Source: Fratercula arctica (lineage: Eukaryota; Chordata; Aves; Charadriiformes; Alcidae). Taken from it: a DNA stretch of 64,000 nucleotides. The notes beneath the pieces are model-generated. The model had not been told where the DNA came from, made no database searches, and saw only the letters and a list, made by a program, of their open reading frames with translations. Position 1 is the first letter of the stretch, and each line of letters starts with the position of its first letter. Where the stretch lies: positions 26,165,089-26,229,088 of the forward strand of contig CANTUZ010000011.1 of the NCBI GenBank assembly GCA_947846985.1, given 5' to 3'. This document shows, piece after piece, positions 37,801 through 48,847 of this stretch. The translations under genes and the position numbers were made by a program.

Positions 37801-39450
37801 CTGCTTTTGAAAGTCCTACTGAGCACCTTTCCGCATTTTTAGTGCTGTGGTATCTTGGAAGATTAGGCTTAGATGATGACTTTCTTTGAGTAAAGGTGAC
37901 AGAATCAAGCTTGTTCTAAAATGTGAAAGAAATTTAACTTAAACTTCTATGCAAATATGTATCCGATTTTTTTTTTTAATGTGCTCGATGTCAAAATAAT
38001 GGTTCAGATTTTTTTCAGAGTTCTAAATGGTTTCAGATGAAAATAATAGATATATGGAATGGTAAATGGGAAGGCATATTAACGTTAACAGGAAAGCTTC
38101 TAGATTGTGGATTAAGGGAGTTATTCTTTGTTTATCTCTTACGAACATGATTGTTTTAGAAGTACATTGATTGATAAGGTGTATTCCAAAGATATTTTTT
38201 TAAATTCCAGTTAAATTCATAGCTGTTCTTGTTAGATTTTATGCTTTTGCAGAAAAAATGCTTTTCATTTTCACATAAGATCCACCACTGATTTCATGGC
38301 GAAAAAATATATCTATGTTCTGGTCTTAATAAGTTTCAATAAATTCTTTGAAATGATATCAAGATCAAATGGGCTTAATTTCTTCAAAGTGAATTATAAT
38401 GCTTTCTGTAAGGAATTATAAATCCTACAAGCGTATTACTGATTTTCAGAATGGCTGTATTGTGAGTCTAAGACAACATGTGAAATCTTGAATCACTAAC
38501 TGTTTTATATTACTAATAACTACCTTGTCTTATTGTGAGTGCTTTCTGAGTTTGTTGTTTTGAAGTGTCATAATATGCTTCATCCTAATTTCGCTTGATA
38601 CATTCTGAGTTATGTTCTACTTAGATATTTATCACAATACAACCTGAACTGAGCCTCAGAACAGCACAAAACTTTAGCTTATATTGCATATGCACAAGCT
38701 GTATTATTTCTGACAATAAAGGTACCCATCATGCATAACTTAAAAGTTTTTAGCCAGTGTTAAACTGAGCAACCTGACCAGCAGAAACAGATATCTAGTT
38801 TGTTGATGACTTTCAATGAAGTTAAACTTAGCTGTAAATGTGACGTTATTTTCATATATGCCAACATAAACAGAGATGGGCCATAAAGTAATGTCCCAAA
38901 CTCTCCTAGCCGGAGGTTTGTCTGTAGCCTCTGCCAGCTGTCTGGGTTGCTTCCCCTGCCCATTTGATGGAAGTTACCCCTTCCATCATGGTTTGCTGTA
39001 GGAAAGCAGCAGTTTGTGGGTCCTGTGTGCCAGGGAGCAGCTGGGTCTGAGCGGGCAGGACCGGGAACTGAGCGGGCAAACTGCCTATGTTGTCAGGGCT
39101 TGTAAATCTCTGCTCGAGTGTGTGCTTTTGTCATAGTGTTGGTGACATGGATGTACATAGAGCATTCATTGGTATTGAGGGATCTTTTTGAGGACAGAAA
39201 CTTAAAGGTGATGCTTGCATGATTAAAAGTGGAACCTATATTTGACTTTACAGATTCAATTAAAAACCAAGCAGAAAGCTTGTTGATGATTTGTAAATAT
39301 ATTTAAGTAGCCAGGTAAAACTTGTAATCATTTTAAAGGGTGTTTTCACTTGCAAAAATAAAAACTGTAAATGTAGCATGTGAGAAGAATTGTTATTTGT
39401 CTGCCTAAAAAGTCATAATGATATTTTGGTCATGTAGCGAGATAACTTAC
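31851..39450. other. non-coding stretch
   Basis: No gene is supported over this 7.6-kb AT-rich block. A possible mini-exon at 35739-35825 is discussed in the findings. The frames at 36272-36559 and 36965-37201 lack support. No transposon is recognised. Confidence 0.5.
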
Positions 39451-39664
39451 CTCATTAACCTGCCGTAATCCCTTCATGTCATTAATCACAATGTCCGTCA
39501 TTTTGTCAGGCATCAGATTTTTCCAAGGAGATAACTGTCTGTCATCTTCATGATTCATCAGACAACTTACCCTTTTGAATGACAAAGATTGTTTTATGTC
39601 TGTTTTTTCATAAGACTCCAATTCCATAAAGCAACTTGGGCCAAAATCCGCAACAAATCTAGTC
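39451..39664 (-). CDS. weak candidate internal exon, unknown product
   Basis: On the minus strand a frame is open from about 39733 down to 39434. Reading 5'->3' on that strand, the block ends with codons for RQVNE directly against a consensus donor GAG|GTAAGT (exon edge 39451). A plausible acceptor, GTTTTTCTAAG, precedes 39664. The implied 71 codons include a run with DFGPSCF and the stretch MTDIVINDMKG, and the block would enter in phase 1 and leave in phase 0. I do not recognise the family. Open frames of about 100 codons are expected several times by chance in a window this size, and the acceptor is not strong. It might equally be random sequence. Confidence 0.15.
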
Positions 39665-40355
39665 CTTAGAAAAACTCTTTCATATTTTGCCAGCTGTCTG
39701 TCACCTCCCGGTGCTGATATAAAACTATGTCCTTGCTACGTCCTTCCCACACCTTGTGCCTAGGACTGGGAAGGGTCTAGCACTTGCCACAGCAGCCAGC
39801 GATGCACTGATCTACCCCTTGAGCAAAGCCTTGGCCCAACTTTAATGTCACCAGCTCTGCTGATGTGGCCTCTGTGCTGGTGGAGAAGTTCCCGCTGGTA
39901 AGAATCCACACAAAAGCAAATGCATTGTCATAAAAATGTGTGGACAGCAATGAGGAGTTTGGTATTGCTCTCCAGAACTGACCAATCGGCCAAAGCTCCA
40001 GGCAGCAAAAATTAATGTAGTTCAGCTTGCAAAATCAGAGCTATTCCAGTATATGCAAACTGAGGATGTAGTACATAAAGAGTGAATATTGGTAAATTGA
40101 AGGGAATTATAAAACATCTTCCTTCCCTCCATCCTTCAGGAAAAAGTCCTCTGGAAAAGGACATGAAAATGCACTAGGCTATTATATGTTCTTTTTTTCT
40201 CAATAGCGCATTGTTTTGTGTTTTGTTTTGTTTTTTTCAAAATTCCACCTTCCCCCATGCCGCCTTTTGGAGCTCAGAAAACAGGCCTGGAACAATTGTA
40301 TAGGAAACTTGTAATAGCCACTATATTCCCAGTTCATTTATAAAGAACTGCAAGA

Positions 40356-40404
40356 CTGAACACACCTTCTAACATATAAGCCTTCTGAACACACCTTCTA
40401 ACAT
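40356..40404 (+). repeat. 20-bp exact direct repeat, period 29
   Basis: CTGAACACACCTTCTAACAT occurs at 40356-40375 and again, exactly, at 40385-40404, separated by 9 bp. It is a small tandem duplication that must be recent or maintained, since the copies are identical. Confidence 0.8.
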
Positions 40405-41340
40405 TTAATTTTATTTATGAATTAAGCTTTTGATCTAAAAACCAAACCATGTTCAAACCACGTTTTATGTGACTGAAATATAGAATAGTCATCACTGTTT
40501 GGAACATGCTCCCCTTTATCTGAATAAAGAGTAGAATTGATGACAACCCCCCATGTTGTTATGGTAGTAATTAGCAAAAATGCATACAATTGTGGTTTTA
40601 CAACCTTTGTTTATCCAACTGATTGGTGTGAATACTTCTAACATATTTTCCTTTTTCATCTGCATTCAATTAGGCAGAAAACAATGTATAAACCCACAGT
40701 TAAACATGAAAGAAAGGTGATAAATTAAGCTATCTTTCCATTTCCACTCTCTCGTATAGCCTGCAGAATGTGTAAGAGTTTGGGATTTTGCCTTGATAAC
40801 TGTCATCAGAAACAGATCTGAGAGGAGCTTTGGTAAACGTTTTTTTGGTTTGGGTTTTTTTTTTTTTCCTGTATATATTAATTCCTAAAAATACAAAAGC
40901 CTTTCTGTACTTGTTTGTTCCAGATTTACCCAAATCATTCTGAAAGTCATTGTAAAGTTAAGAAATGCCTAGCTGCTCTAAGTCTGTTTTCTCTGAATTA
41001 TTAAAAAATGCTGGCAAATACTGTCAGGATGTGCAGGAGGAGGCAGACAGTGTTCCCATGCCCATCCAGTTGCTGCACTGGGGGGTGTGTGGCTGCTGTG
41101 GGCACCCTTTGCACCCAGGGACACTCCTCACCACCCCATCGGGAATGCTCAAACCAGACAAAACCAGCAGCACTTGGCAGGGAGCAACATAGAAGTTAAA
41201 CTAATACAGGCTCAAGAAGTGTAGTGCAGGACAGTCCTGTTATCCCAGCAGAAGCTGCTTGGGGACATCTTTGTGCAGGACTCGGGTACAGTACTGCCCG
41301 GCTTTGTTTCTGCTACCTCCAGATAAATGGAAACACGTGT

Positions 41341-41378
41341 GGGGGTTTTTTTGGTGTTTTTTTTGGTGTTTTTTTTGC

Positions 41379-41410
<32 letters not shown>
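41341..41410. repeat. T-rich minisatellite GGTG(T)8 plus poly(T)28
   Basis: After GGGGG and T7, the unit GGTGT8 occurs about twice, then GCTGCC and 28 T (41383-41410). The repeat produces runs of F or K in translated frames, which explains several spurious open frames across it. Confidence 0.8.
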
Positions 41411-41787
41411 GCCAAGCAACAGACCCAGAATGGTACCAGCTTCAAAATTAATAACTGGCCACCAATCCCTGAAACACCAGGGACTGCATAACTACCAAAA
41501 CTTGGAAATAATTCTATTCTCTTTGATACATGGGAGTAGTTACCAGCTCATGGGTCTTATTCAGAATCAATGGAGGACTTAGTCATGTTTTCTCCCAGAT
41601 TAGACCTATTGTCTAAGCATAGAGATCAATACTTTGTTTGGTGGAAATCACTTCTTACCCCAACGTTTCAAACAAAACAGCTTAGAAAATGGCATAGAAG
41701 CAACACAAACCTAACTTTTTTCACCCACAGTTTCAAAGCCCATGAAATTGCAGGGGTTCATGGCAGAATTTCTAGCCAGTTGCTACT

Positions 41788-41789
<2 letters not shown>

Positions 41790-41829
<40 letters not shown>

Positions 41830-41834
41830 AAAAA
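41790..41834. repeat. T26-A12 homopolymer palindrome
   Basis: T26 (41790-41815) is joined directly to A12 (41816-41827), then G and A6. The junction is a 24-bp perfect T/A inverted repeat. It is a slippage-prone, possibly cruciform-forming tract, or the join of two A-tails in opposite orientation. Confidence 0.85.
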
Positions 41835-44046
41835 CCAAATTTGTGTGGGGTGGGTTTTATTTTTCCTATCTAAGCTGGTGAGAAGCTTAACAAGTAAAAT
41901 CAAAAAGTTTTGTCATCTCGTGTGTGGCTTGAAGATAGACAGCTAAATTTCTCCTTGCTGAACAGAACTTTCTAATTTAATTTATCTTTTACATGGTTAG
42001 AGAAGTACTCCAGCTGTTTAGCCTGAAATGCTCCTGTAGAAAGTGAGTCCCTTTCTACAAGTACAAGGATAACAGAGATCCATAATTCGCAAAATGCATA
42101 TGCTGCTGTTCTTATCTCTGCTATGGGGAATTGGCCAAATAATCAGGTGGAAAAAATAATTTCCTGAAATCTTTTTTGGGGGAGTGGGGACAGCGCTCTC
42201 TGAGTATCCATAAAGGAAGGAGACAAGCATTACTCCTGGAGTGGGTCCAAGGTTCTTGAGTTGCTTTATTTACACCCAATAGTAAGATGCTTTCCAGTGA
42301 AGAGCTCTCAGCTCCACTGAAACCTCTGTAATTAATTGCTTCCACCTTAGCACACAAATATGAAGTTAAAGCACCGGGAAGAAAAGACATTTAGAAGTGT
42401 CCTAATTTTGTGAAAAGCCAGGCTTCTCAAACAGGCTGCTGCTAACTCCCTGTGCTCCTATTTGTGGGACCAACGATAGCCAAGCACTCAAATTTTCAAA
42501 TTATTAATTGACAAAACATAACAGCTCTTGACTCTGAATTGGAAGCTCCTTCTATCAAGGCAGACAAACCCCCATCCACTGGAGCTTCCTAAATTTCAAG
42601 ACACCCTGCTTTCAGGTTCTTATTCTTACATATTATTATATATCAAGTTTTTCTCCATGAGGTATTATAGTTCTGGAAACTTTAAACATAATAGAAATAA
42701 AAATATGGTTATTTAGTATTCCGTGTTTCATAAGGTAATGCCTCAAACTTAATAGCACTTAAATATTTTTGGGCGCTTTTACTGGCGCGAAGCAGTAGAA
42801 AAGTTAAGTAACAGACAATGTGTTTCCTGGAACAGGAGCTAAAATCTAGATCCCAGTGGAAGGTACCTAAGAACATATCTGTGATGGCAGGGATGGGTCT
42901 GTACAGACACCAAGTTAGTTCAGGCAGAGGCTGAAAAAGGAACTTGGTATACATGGTTCTCTGTCCACTTTTTTTTCTGCTGAGGAATTGGAATCCAATA
43001 TAAAAGATTAATGACAACAATATTTCTGACATGGAACTCAAGTATTCACACAAAAGCATAATTCTGTGTTACGTCCACTCCATTTAACCAAGTTACTGAA
43101 TGTGTGTTTTAGGAGCTTTATACTCCCCAAAAAGTTGGAAGTGAAAAGGAGTCTCCTGAGACGGTGGCCAGGCTTCTTCTCCGATGGCTGACCCACACAC
43201 GTGAACAACTGTGAACTGTGACAGCCCTTGGGGACTCTTGATTTTCAGTTATGGTGCTGGTAGACTGGAAACCTACAGCATGTCCCTCACCGACTGTGAC
43301 TCCCCACGCATCCATATGGGATAATTCGTAGTAGGTCCCATTGAATAATCTGTGCATTTAAAAGTTAGAAGGACATGACCCTTTGTCTGTGATCAAAAAG
43401 AAGCCATACACACTTATTAAAGATAATCCTGATCTTTCTTTTGTCCCTAGGCCACATTACAAGAGTCACTAAGTAATAATAATGCTTTCAGGCTCAGAAA
43501 TACAGTTTGTAAAACCTTTTGTGAAGCTTGCAGACTGCCGTAGGGTAACTGCATGATCAGCATCATATAAATGTTAGTCATTAAGAAAAATAATCATAAT
43601 AATGATCGCTAGTATAATAACAATTAGCCTGTTCCCTGGCTTTCTGAATACTGTGGAACCTACAGTCGACTCATCTTCAATAAGCTAGAGATGGTACAAT
43701 GACTGAAGCTTTGTATAAGCCACACAACTGATCAATAATGTGAGCAGAAGCAATCACTTTCATTGACTTCAGCAGGTAATTTGTGTTCATCTTGCAGTGC
43801 AGCTGCGCATGAACATGGCGAGCAGCAAGCAGATAAAAGTGGCAGCACATCAATTGTTGATGGTGGTTGGGGCCAATTACTGGAATTAAAATAACCTTTT
43901 CCAGACTGCAGCAAGATTAGCTGTTGACCCTGTTGGCCTAATACAGTTACTATTATACTTATTATCATTGTTCCCTTTTCCTGCTTTCGCTGGTTATTCT
44001 CTATAATTGAAGGCACCCACTTTTGTGTGTATTATTTCTGCTGCAG

Positions 44047-44165
44047 CCAGGTTCTCTGGATTTGAAAAGTGCTGAGATCTTCCTGTTAACAGAGCTGGAG
44101 GATGCTAGTGCGCAAAGCAAAGGGGATTCAGTTCGAGATATAGTGGATACAGGAGGATGGCCACT
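44047..44165 (+). other. candidate 5' UTR exon of the 45-kb gene
   Basis: A good acceptor (TTATTTCTGCTGCAG, AG at 44045-44046) precedes 119 bp that end at CCACT|GTAAGA (donor GT at 44166-44167). The exon is GC-balanced against AT-rich flanks. One frame is open throughout (39 codons); the other two stop early. Spliced to the block at 45150, that frame ends at TAA a few codons later, before the ATG at 45173. It would therefore act as untranslated leader, or an upstream open frame, and not as an extension of the protein. The 984-bp gap is a reasonable intron. Splicing is inferred, not shown. Confidence 0.3.
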
Positions 44166-45149
44166 GTAAGACTATGCTCATTGAATAGCTACAGTGAATC
44201 TAGGAAGTATAAAAACTTGAATAATCTCTGTATTATATGAAACTTGATTAATGTCTTTTATTGCATATAATTTTTCTGTTAGAAATACTTCTTTTTTTTC
44301 TGATCTATGTCTAATGATGTGCACACAACCATTGAAATATAACACAAAATATTTGAACACCCAGAGAACCAGTGTTAATACATGTCCCATTGGAACATTC
44401 TGTAATGAGAAATTGATGCTAATAAGACGCCTCAGGGACTTCCTGGGGAAGCAGGGCTTCGCCAGCCCATCTTCAGAGCCCTGCTTTGCACCTGCTGACT
44501 TCAAAGTGATGTTCTAAATGAATTAAGCCTCCTAATAACACCTATATATTGGAAATTTTTACTATATTATCTATTCATTATTCTTAATTTTCAGGAAACT
44601 ATACATAGCTTAATTATCAGAGGTGTATGTCGTACGGTCATAGTGCGGTGGTCATCACAGTTGGAGGCACAGCCAGAGCATTGCTATCCTCAAAAAAACT
44701 CTGAATTGCCATAGTGGACTGACTTGGTGATATGTTTGTTCTATAGTTTCAGTGAGGATTAACTTTCTCAAATGCCTTTATGTAGAAAGCACAAACGTGT
44801 ATTCTTATGCCTGAGTGGAAAGAACGTGCTTTGTAGTTGAGCTGGAGAAGGTGCGTAACTTTTCAAATAAGATTTCTATAACCATTACACAGAAACTGCA
44901 GGACTGTTCGCACTGCAGACCTTGCTGCATGGAAACTGAGCTCATCGCCAAAAGACTGTACTTTAAAGGGTGAAGAGCAAATGTGACCACTATGAACATT
45001 CTGAAATCCTCTTTGCACCTTTCTCTTCCTTCACTGAATTACAGGTCGCCTTATTTAAGTGGCTTTACATAGTCTGTAACTAGAAGGTCAAGTGGCAATT
45101 GTCAGGCCTTGGGTGGATTATGTGTTAATTTATCTATTTTCCTTTGCAG

Positions 45150-45258
45150 AAAGCTGCAGGGAAAATAAACCCATGAAGCAAATGGAGTATCATAAAGGGT
45201 GCTTAGCTCTTCTAGCAATATTATTCATCGGTTCATCTCACGGCCTTTCAGAAAGGAG
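45150..45258 (+). CDS. candidate first coding exon with secretory signal peptide
   Basis: An acceptor (TTTCCTTTGCAG, AG at 45148-45149) and a strong donor (AAAGGAG|GTAAGC, GT at 45259-45260) bound 109 bp. The ATG at 45173 opens 28 codons plus two bases (phase 2). The encoded peptide has the three parts of a signal peptide: a short polar, basic n-region with K2 and K8 (MKQMEYHKG), a hydrophobic core (CLALLAILFIG), and a c-region SSHG suited to cleavage before LSER. The frame is also open upstream of the ATG to the acceptor, so a longer start in another exon is possible. Without splicing, translation would stop at once after the donor (AGG AGG TAA), which favours splicing. The product should be secreted or a type I membrane protein. 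I do not recognise the gene. The next exon must begin with one base completing an AGN codon. Confidence 0.45.
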
Positions 45259-46608
45259 GTAAGCAACACAGTTTCCCTTTTATATAGGTGGCTTTACAAC
45301 TGTGTCTCTGTCTCCCTAGAAGAATCTATCTGATATATAAGTCATTGAAATTATTGTTAGGGGGAACACAATAATAGTTAGACCAAACATCATTTGGATG
45401 ATCAGTTTTCTCTCAAGAGGGAATGATGCCAACTGGGACTAGAGCATATGCAGTGGAAATAAGAAACCGTGAGCCATGCCTTTGCAGTGACTGTGAAATG
45501 AGCCACCACTGGGAAATCCGTGGATGCAAGTACCAAATATGCTGGGAGCATGAGTGGGGTCTGAAAACACTTCCCCAAAGGGAGATCCTGGGGAAACAAC
45601 ATGACATAATATCGCAAGAGGAATAAATTCCCTATGCAAACCACCCAGCTTTAGGGAACAACCGGCTACTGTGTCATTAGGACGGAATGAAATGTCTGGT
45701 TTGCTCTTGGGGAAGTAGAAGTGGAATGTCACTGACAGGAAATACGAAATGCAGGATTTTGTTCCTTGCAAGAATACATTTCTGCAGAGATATATTTTCA
45801 CAGCAGGAGTGTAAAAGCCTTTTAGAAAAAACCATAGCAAACAATAACTATTTTTTCTAACTTACATATAGCTCTTGCCGTTTCCTACCTGTTTAAAAAA
45901 AGCCCCACATTTAGCTGAAAATGGAAGTTGTAGTTAATTTTAACACAGAGTTACCATCGTGATTTGTGCAAGAGGGTCATGCACTTCTTCAAAATTTATC
46001 GTAGAGTATTATTTCTTTAGCCAGTTTCTCTGAGAAGAAGAATCGAGCTGTTGGGGCTGTATTAATGTATATCCACTCTCTGAGTCAGCCAGGGGCTGGA
46101 TTACAGACTAAGATGTTATGTTTACGCAGACTGTTTGACAGAACAGTTATTGAAGGAAAATAAAGAAGATGAACTATTCAGAACAAGTAGATGAGATTAA
46201 GAATACAAGGTCAAATTTCATGAAATAACTCAAGTCAGACGTAATAAAAATAAAAGGAAAGACATAGAGCATAAAAGTGATTTGAAGGGCCAGGATGTTA
46301 GAGGACTGGATGTATGCTAAGCAGAAACCCAATAAACCCAATTACTCCGGTTATTACTTCCTTCACTACTGCTACAAAGGCAGTTCAGTTACTCATTAGT
46401 CATTCCTCGCAGAATTATAATCTATCATAGCCTCATCTTTTCCTTACTCATTTGGGAATACACAAAGGAAAAGAAATCTATGAGCTATCCCCTCCTCGTG
46501 TCCCCCAAAGACCATGAGAAAAGCTTTGTCATCCTTTAGAAGAACAATCAATATTAAACATCTTTTACTTTACCAATGATTGATTCTTCCTCATTTCCCA
46601 TTACTCAT
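45259..46608. other. intron-like sequence after the signal-peptide exon
   Basis: This would be the first part of the intron following the signal-peptide exon. A 67-codon plus-strand frame (45423-45626) rich in Cys and His and a 133-codon minus-strand frame (45439-45840) overlap here. The plus frame is out of phase with the signal-peptide exon through the nearest acceptor-like site, so I do not join them. Confidence 0.4.
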
Positions 46609-46628
46609 AAAAAAAAAAAGGGGGGGGG
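46609..46628. repeat. poly(A)11-poly(G)9
   Basis: A11 (46609-46619) abuts G9 (46620-46628). It is another A-then-G homopolymer junction like that at 843-882. Confidence 0.85.
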
Positions 46629-48502
46629 AGAGACATTTAGGCTCCTCTTTTTTTTTATTATAGAGGAATGGGTACCTGAAAAAATCATGAAAACTTCACA
46701 ATTGTTCCTTATACAGTTTTGACAGTAACCTTGAGAAACAGGAATGCCCGAAGAAGGAAACCTTCTCTTTTAGCTCATCCTCTAAAGCCCATGAACACCC
46801 AGTGGTAAATAAAGATGGCAAGAGCTTAAACCTGCTTCTTTTACCATGTGTCACAGAATTTTTGAGGTTATTCTACCTGTAGAATTTACAAGTTGAAATT
46901 TAGATACCTTTAAAAGTCTTGGTAAAAAAACCTGTTGGTTAAAAATAAGTAAGGAAACTTGTCTTTTTATTCAGAACTCTTTTTTTTTAACCAATACTAA
47001 AGTATCACTCGATGTAGATATAAACTGGCAATATGACAGTAGAAATCAGTGGGATTTTAAGATGAGCATTGTGTGGGTGCAATTATCAACCCCACAAACA
47101 CACACACAAAAAGTCCCTTGGTTTTGTTAACCTCTCTTTGAAAGTCTTGTCTGCTGGGTGGGACAGGAACATAGACCTGAAAAGGCCACCTGTGTGACTG
47201 CATGCAGCTCTGGTATAATTTCAGGAGGTTTGCAACAGATGTTTAGTTCAGAATATATGCAGAGTCAGCAGAATACTCCTCAATGTTGTAGAGCAATTTC
47301 AAAACCTTTAGTAAATGGTGAAAATTGCGATCATAGTGTGTCACAGGAAGAAGAGACTGCCACAACATAAAAATTCCCTGGACTGGCAATAATAAAATTC
47401 TCCTGGAGTTCTAAGAAGTAAACTATACCTTGCTATTCAAAAGAAAACAAAAACCGTTGAGATAAACTCTGCTTTTCTGACTTGTGAGGAAACTCTCTTT
47501 ACATCTTAAAGTAGCAATAATAAAGATAATGAAGTAGGATAAGCAGCCTGCTTTTATTGAACCACTTCAGAACTGCATGCTGCTGAGTCCTTAGCAACAT
47601 GTTTCCTTCTATACTGTTATTTCTTCTGACTATAATAAAGTTAAATCAGAAAGTCTAGAATATTGTGCTAGGGATGTTCAATTAGCTCCACAGAGTGTCC
47701 ACGTGAGTTAATGTGATTTGAGGGAAGCAGTACTTGAGTGCTCATATCAGATTTGTGTTCAGTTTTGTTAATTCAGACAGATCCTAGCAGATGTCTGATT
47801 AGACTAATTTAAAATTAAATGACAAGGAAAAAAAGTTTGCCTTCATTTAAAATGATTGAACAAAATGTGAAAACTCTGTATCTTTTTGTTTGCTCTGTCT
47901 AGAGTATTTCTGTAATAGCCTAACTTGGCTTCCTTGTGGCCCCTCTTCTCAATTCACAATAGATTACACAGACACCAGGCAGTATATTTCCGTTGCAAAG
48001 ACTGCTTTTAATTAAGCAAACACTTGAAGTTAAATAAACATTTGGAGAACACAGCACTATCAAGGAATCAGAGGAACTGAAGACAAGGAGTCGAAAGATA
48101 CTGTGCTAGTCCTCCACAGCCTTGAATTTTAACTACCATCATGGTCTCTGGTCATTTAGCAAAGCCAGAAGCTCTAGTTCAGAAGTCCTTCCATGTGCAT
48201 TGAAGGAAATAAGGAGCTATGTTGCCTGTGCTGGATCAAATGATTGTTCCATCTAATCCTTTTCCAGAAGACATTTTTATGACTTAAATGTTTTTGCGCA
48301 TTACTTGCAGTTTTCTTTTGGTTTAATGACGCTCAGGCTTGGGCTTGCACAAGATATGCCATACAGAAAGTATCAAACTAAGATGTGGAATCTGCTTCCT
48401 GGATTTGCATGCTTAAAGATGAAAGAAAAGCATAGATAGTAACATTTGAATCAGGATAGAAATTGTGGGTAATTTTAAAAATACCTGAAAGTCAGGTAAG
48501 TC

Positions 48503-48505
<3 letters not shown>
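46629..48505. other. non-coding stretch
   Basis: This AT-rich block lacks any supported gene or known repeat. Acceptor-like AGs near 47902 and 47963 are followed by stops in the phase required by the 45-kb exon, or by no usable donor. Confidence 0.5.
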
Positions 48506-48540
<35 letters not shown>

Positions 48541-48563
48541 TAATTTGGGGGGGGGGGGGGGGG
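48506..48563. repeat. poly(T)33 and poly(G)17
   Basis: T33 (48506-48538) is followed by AGTAATTT and G17 (48547-48563). This is the longest homopolymer pair of the window. The G run could form a quadruplex. Confidence 0.9.
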
Positions 48564-48811
48564 AGGAGAAAGTAGGAGCCATTTGGTAGTTTTCAAAAGT
48601 ACCTAAGCAATTTAGCAAATTAAGTACTGATTTCAGAAAACTGGCTTGTAGGAGGCTAAGTCTCACTGAAAGTCAATCAAACACTTCTAGCACTGGGTGA
48701 TATGGTGAGATTGGAAAGGTGAAATTATTTGTGGCAAGGTCCAGATCACTCCTGTAGTACTTCATGAGCAATTGGCATGAGAAGCATTTGGGCTGGAGAA
48801 ATGTCACCAAC

Positions 48812-48812
<1 letters not shown>

Positions 48813-48844
<32 letters not shown>
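48813..48844. repeat. (TG)16 microsatellite
   Basis: Sixteen uninterrupted TG units form a dinucleotide microsatellite, which is likely to be length-polymorphic. Confidence 0.95.

Positions 48845-48847
<3 letters not shown>

Larger units (their letters stand above)
39735..44046. other. non-coding stretch upstream of the candidate gene start
   Basis: This block contains homopolymers (listed separately), a 20-bp direct repeat at 40356-40404, and AT-rich parts with TAAT/ATTA words (about 43560-43640 and 43840-43890) that could be regulatory. There is no CpG island, so if a gene starts near 44 kb its transcription start is probably further upstream or non-CpG. Confidence 0.45.

Noticed and set aside
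38870..38960. Mariner-like terminus (AAAGTAATGTC)
   Set aside because: Only about 11 bases resemble such ends. No matching inverted terminus, TA duplication or transposase remnant was found.
41224..41881. Phe- or Lys-rich open frames across the T and A tracts
   Set aside because: They are translations of homopolymers and the GGTGT8 minisatellite.
43118..43357. 79-codon minus-strand frame with an N-glycosylation motif
   Set aside because: No splice sites fit its ends and no family is recognised; this length is common by chance.
45423..45626. Cys/His-rich 67-codon frame just downstream of the signal-peptide exon
   Set aside because: It is out of phase through the nearest acceptor-like site, overlaps a 133-codon minus-strand frame, and has no spacing pattern of a known zinc-binding fold.
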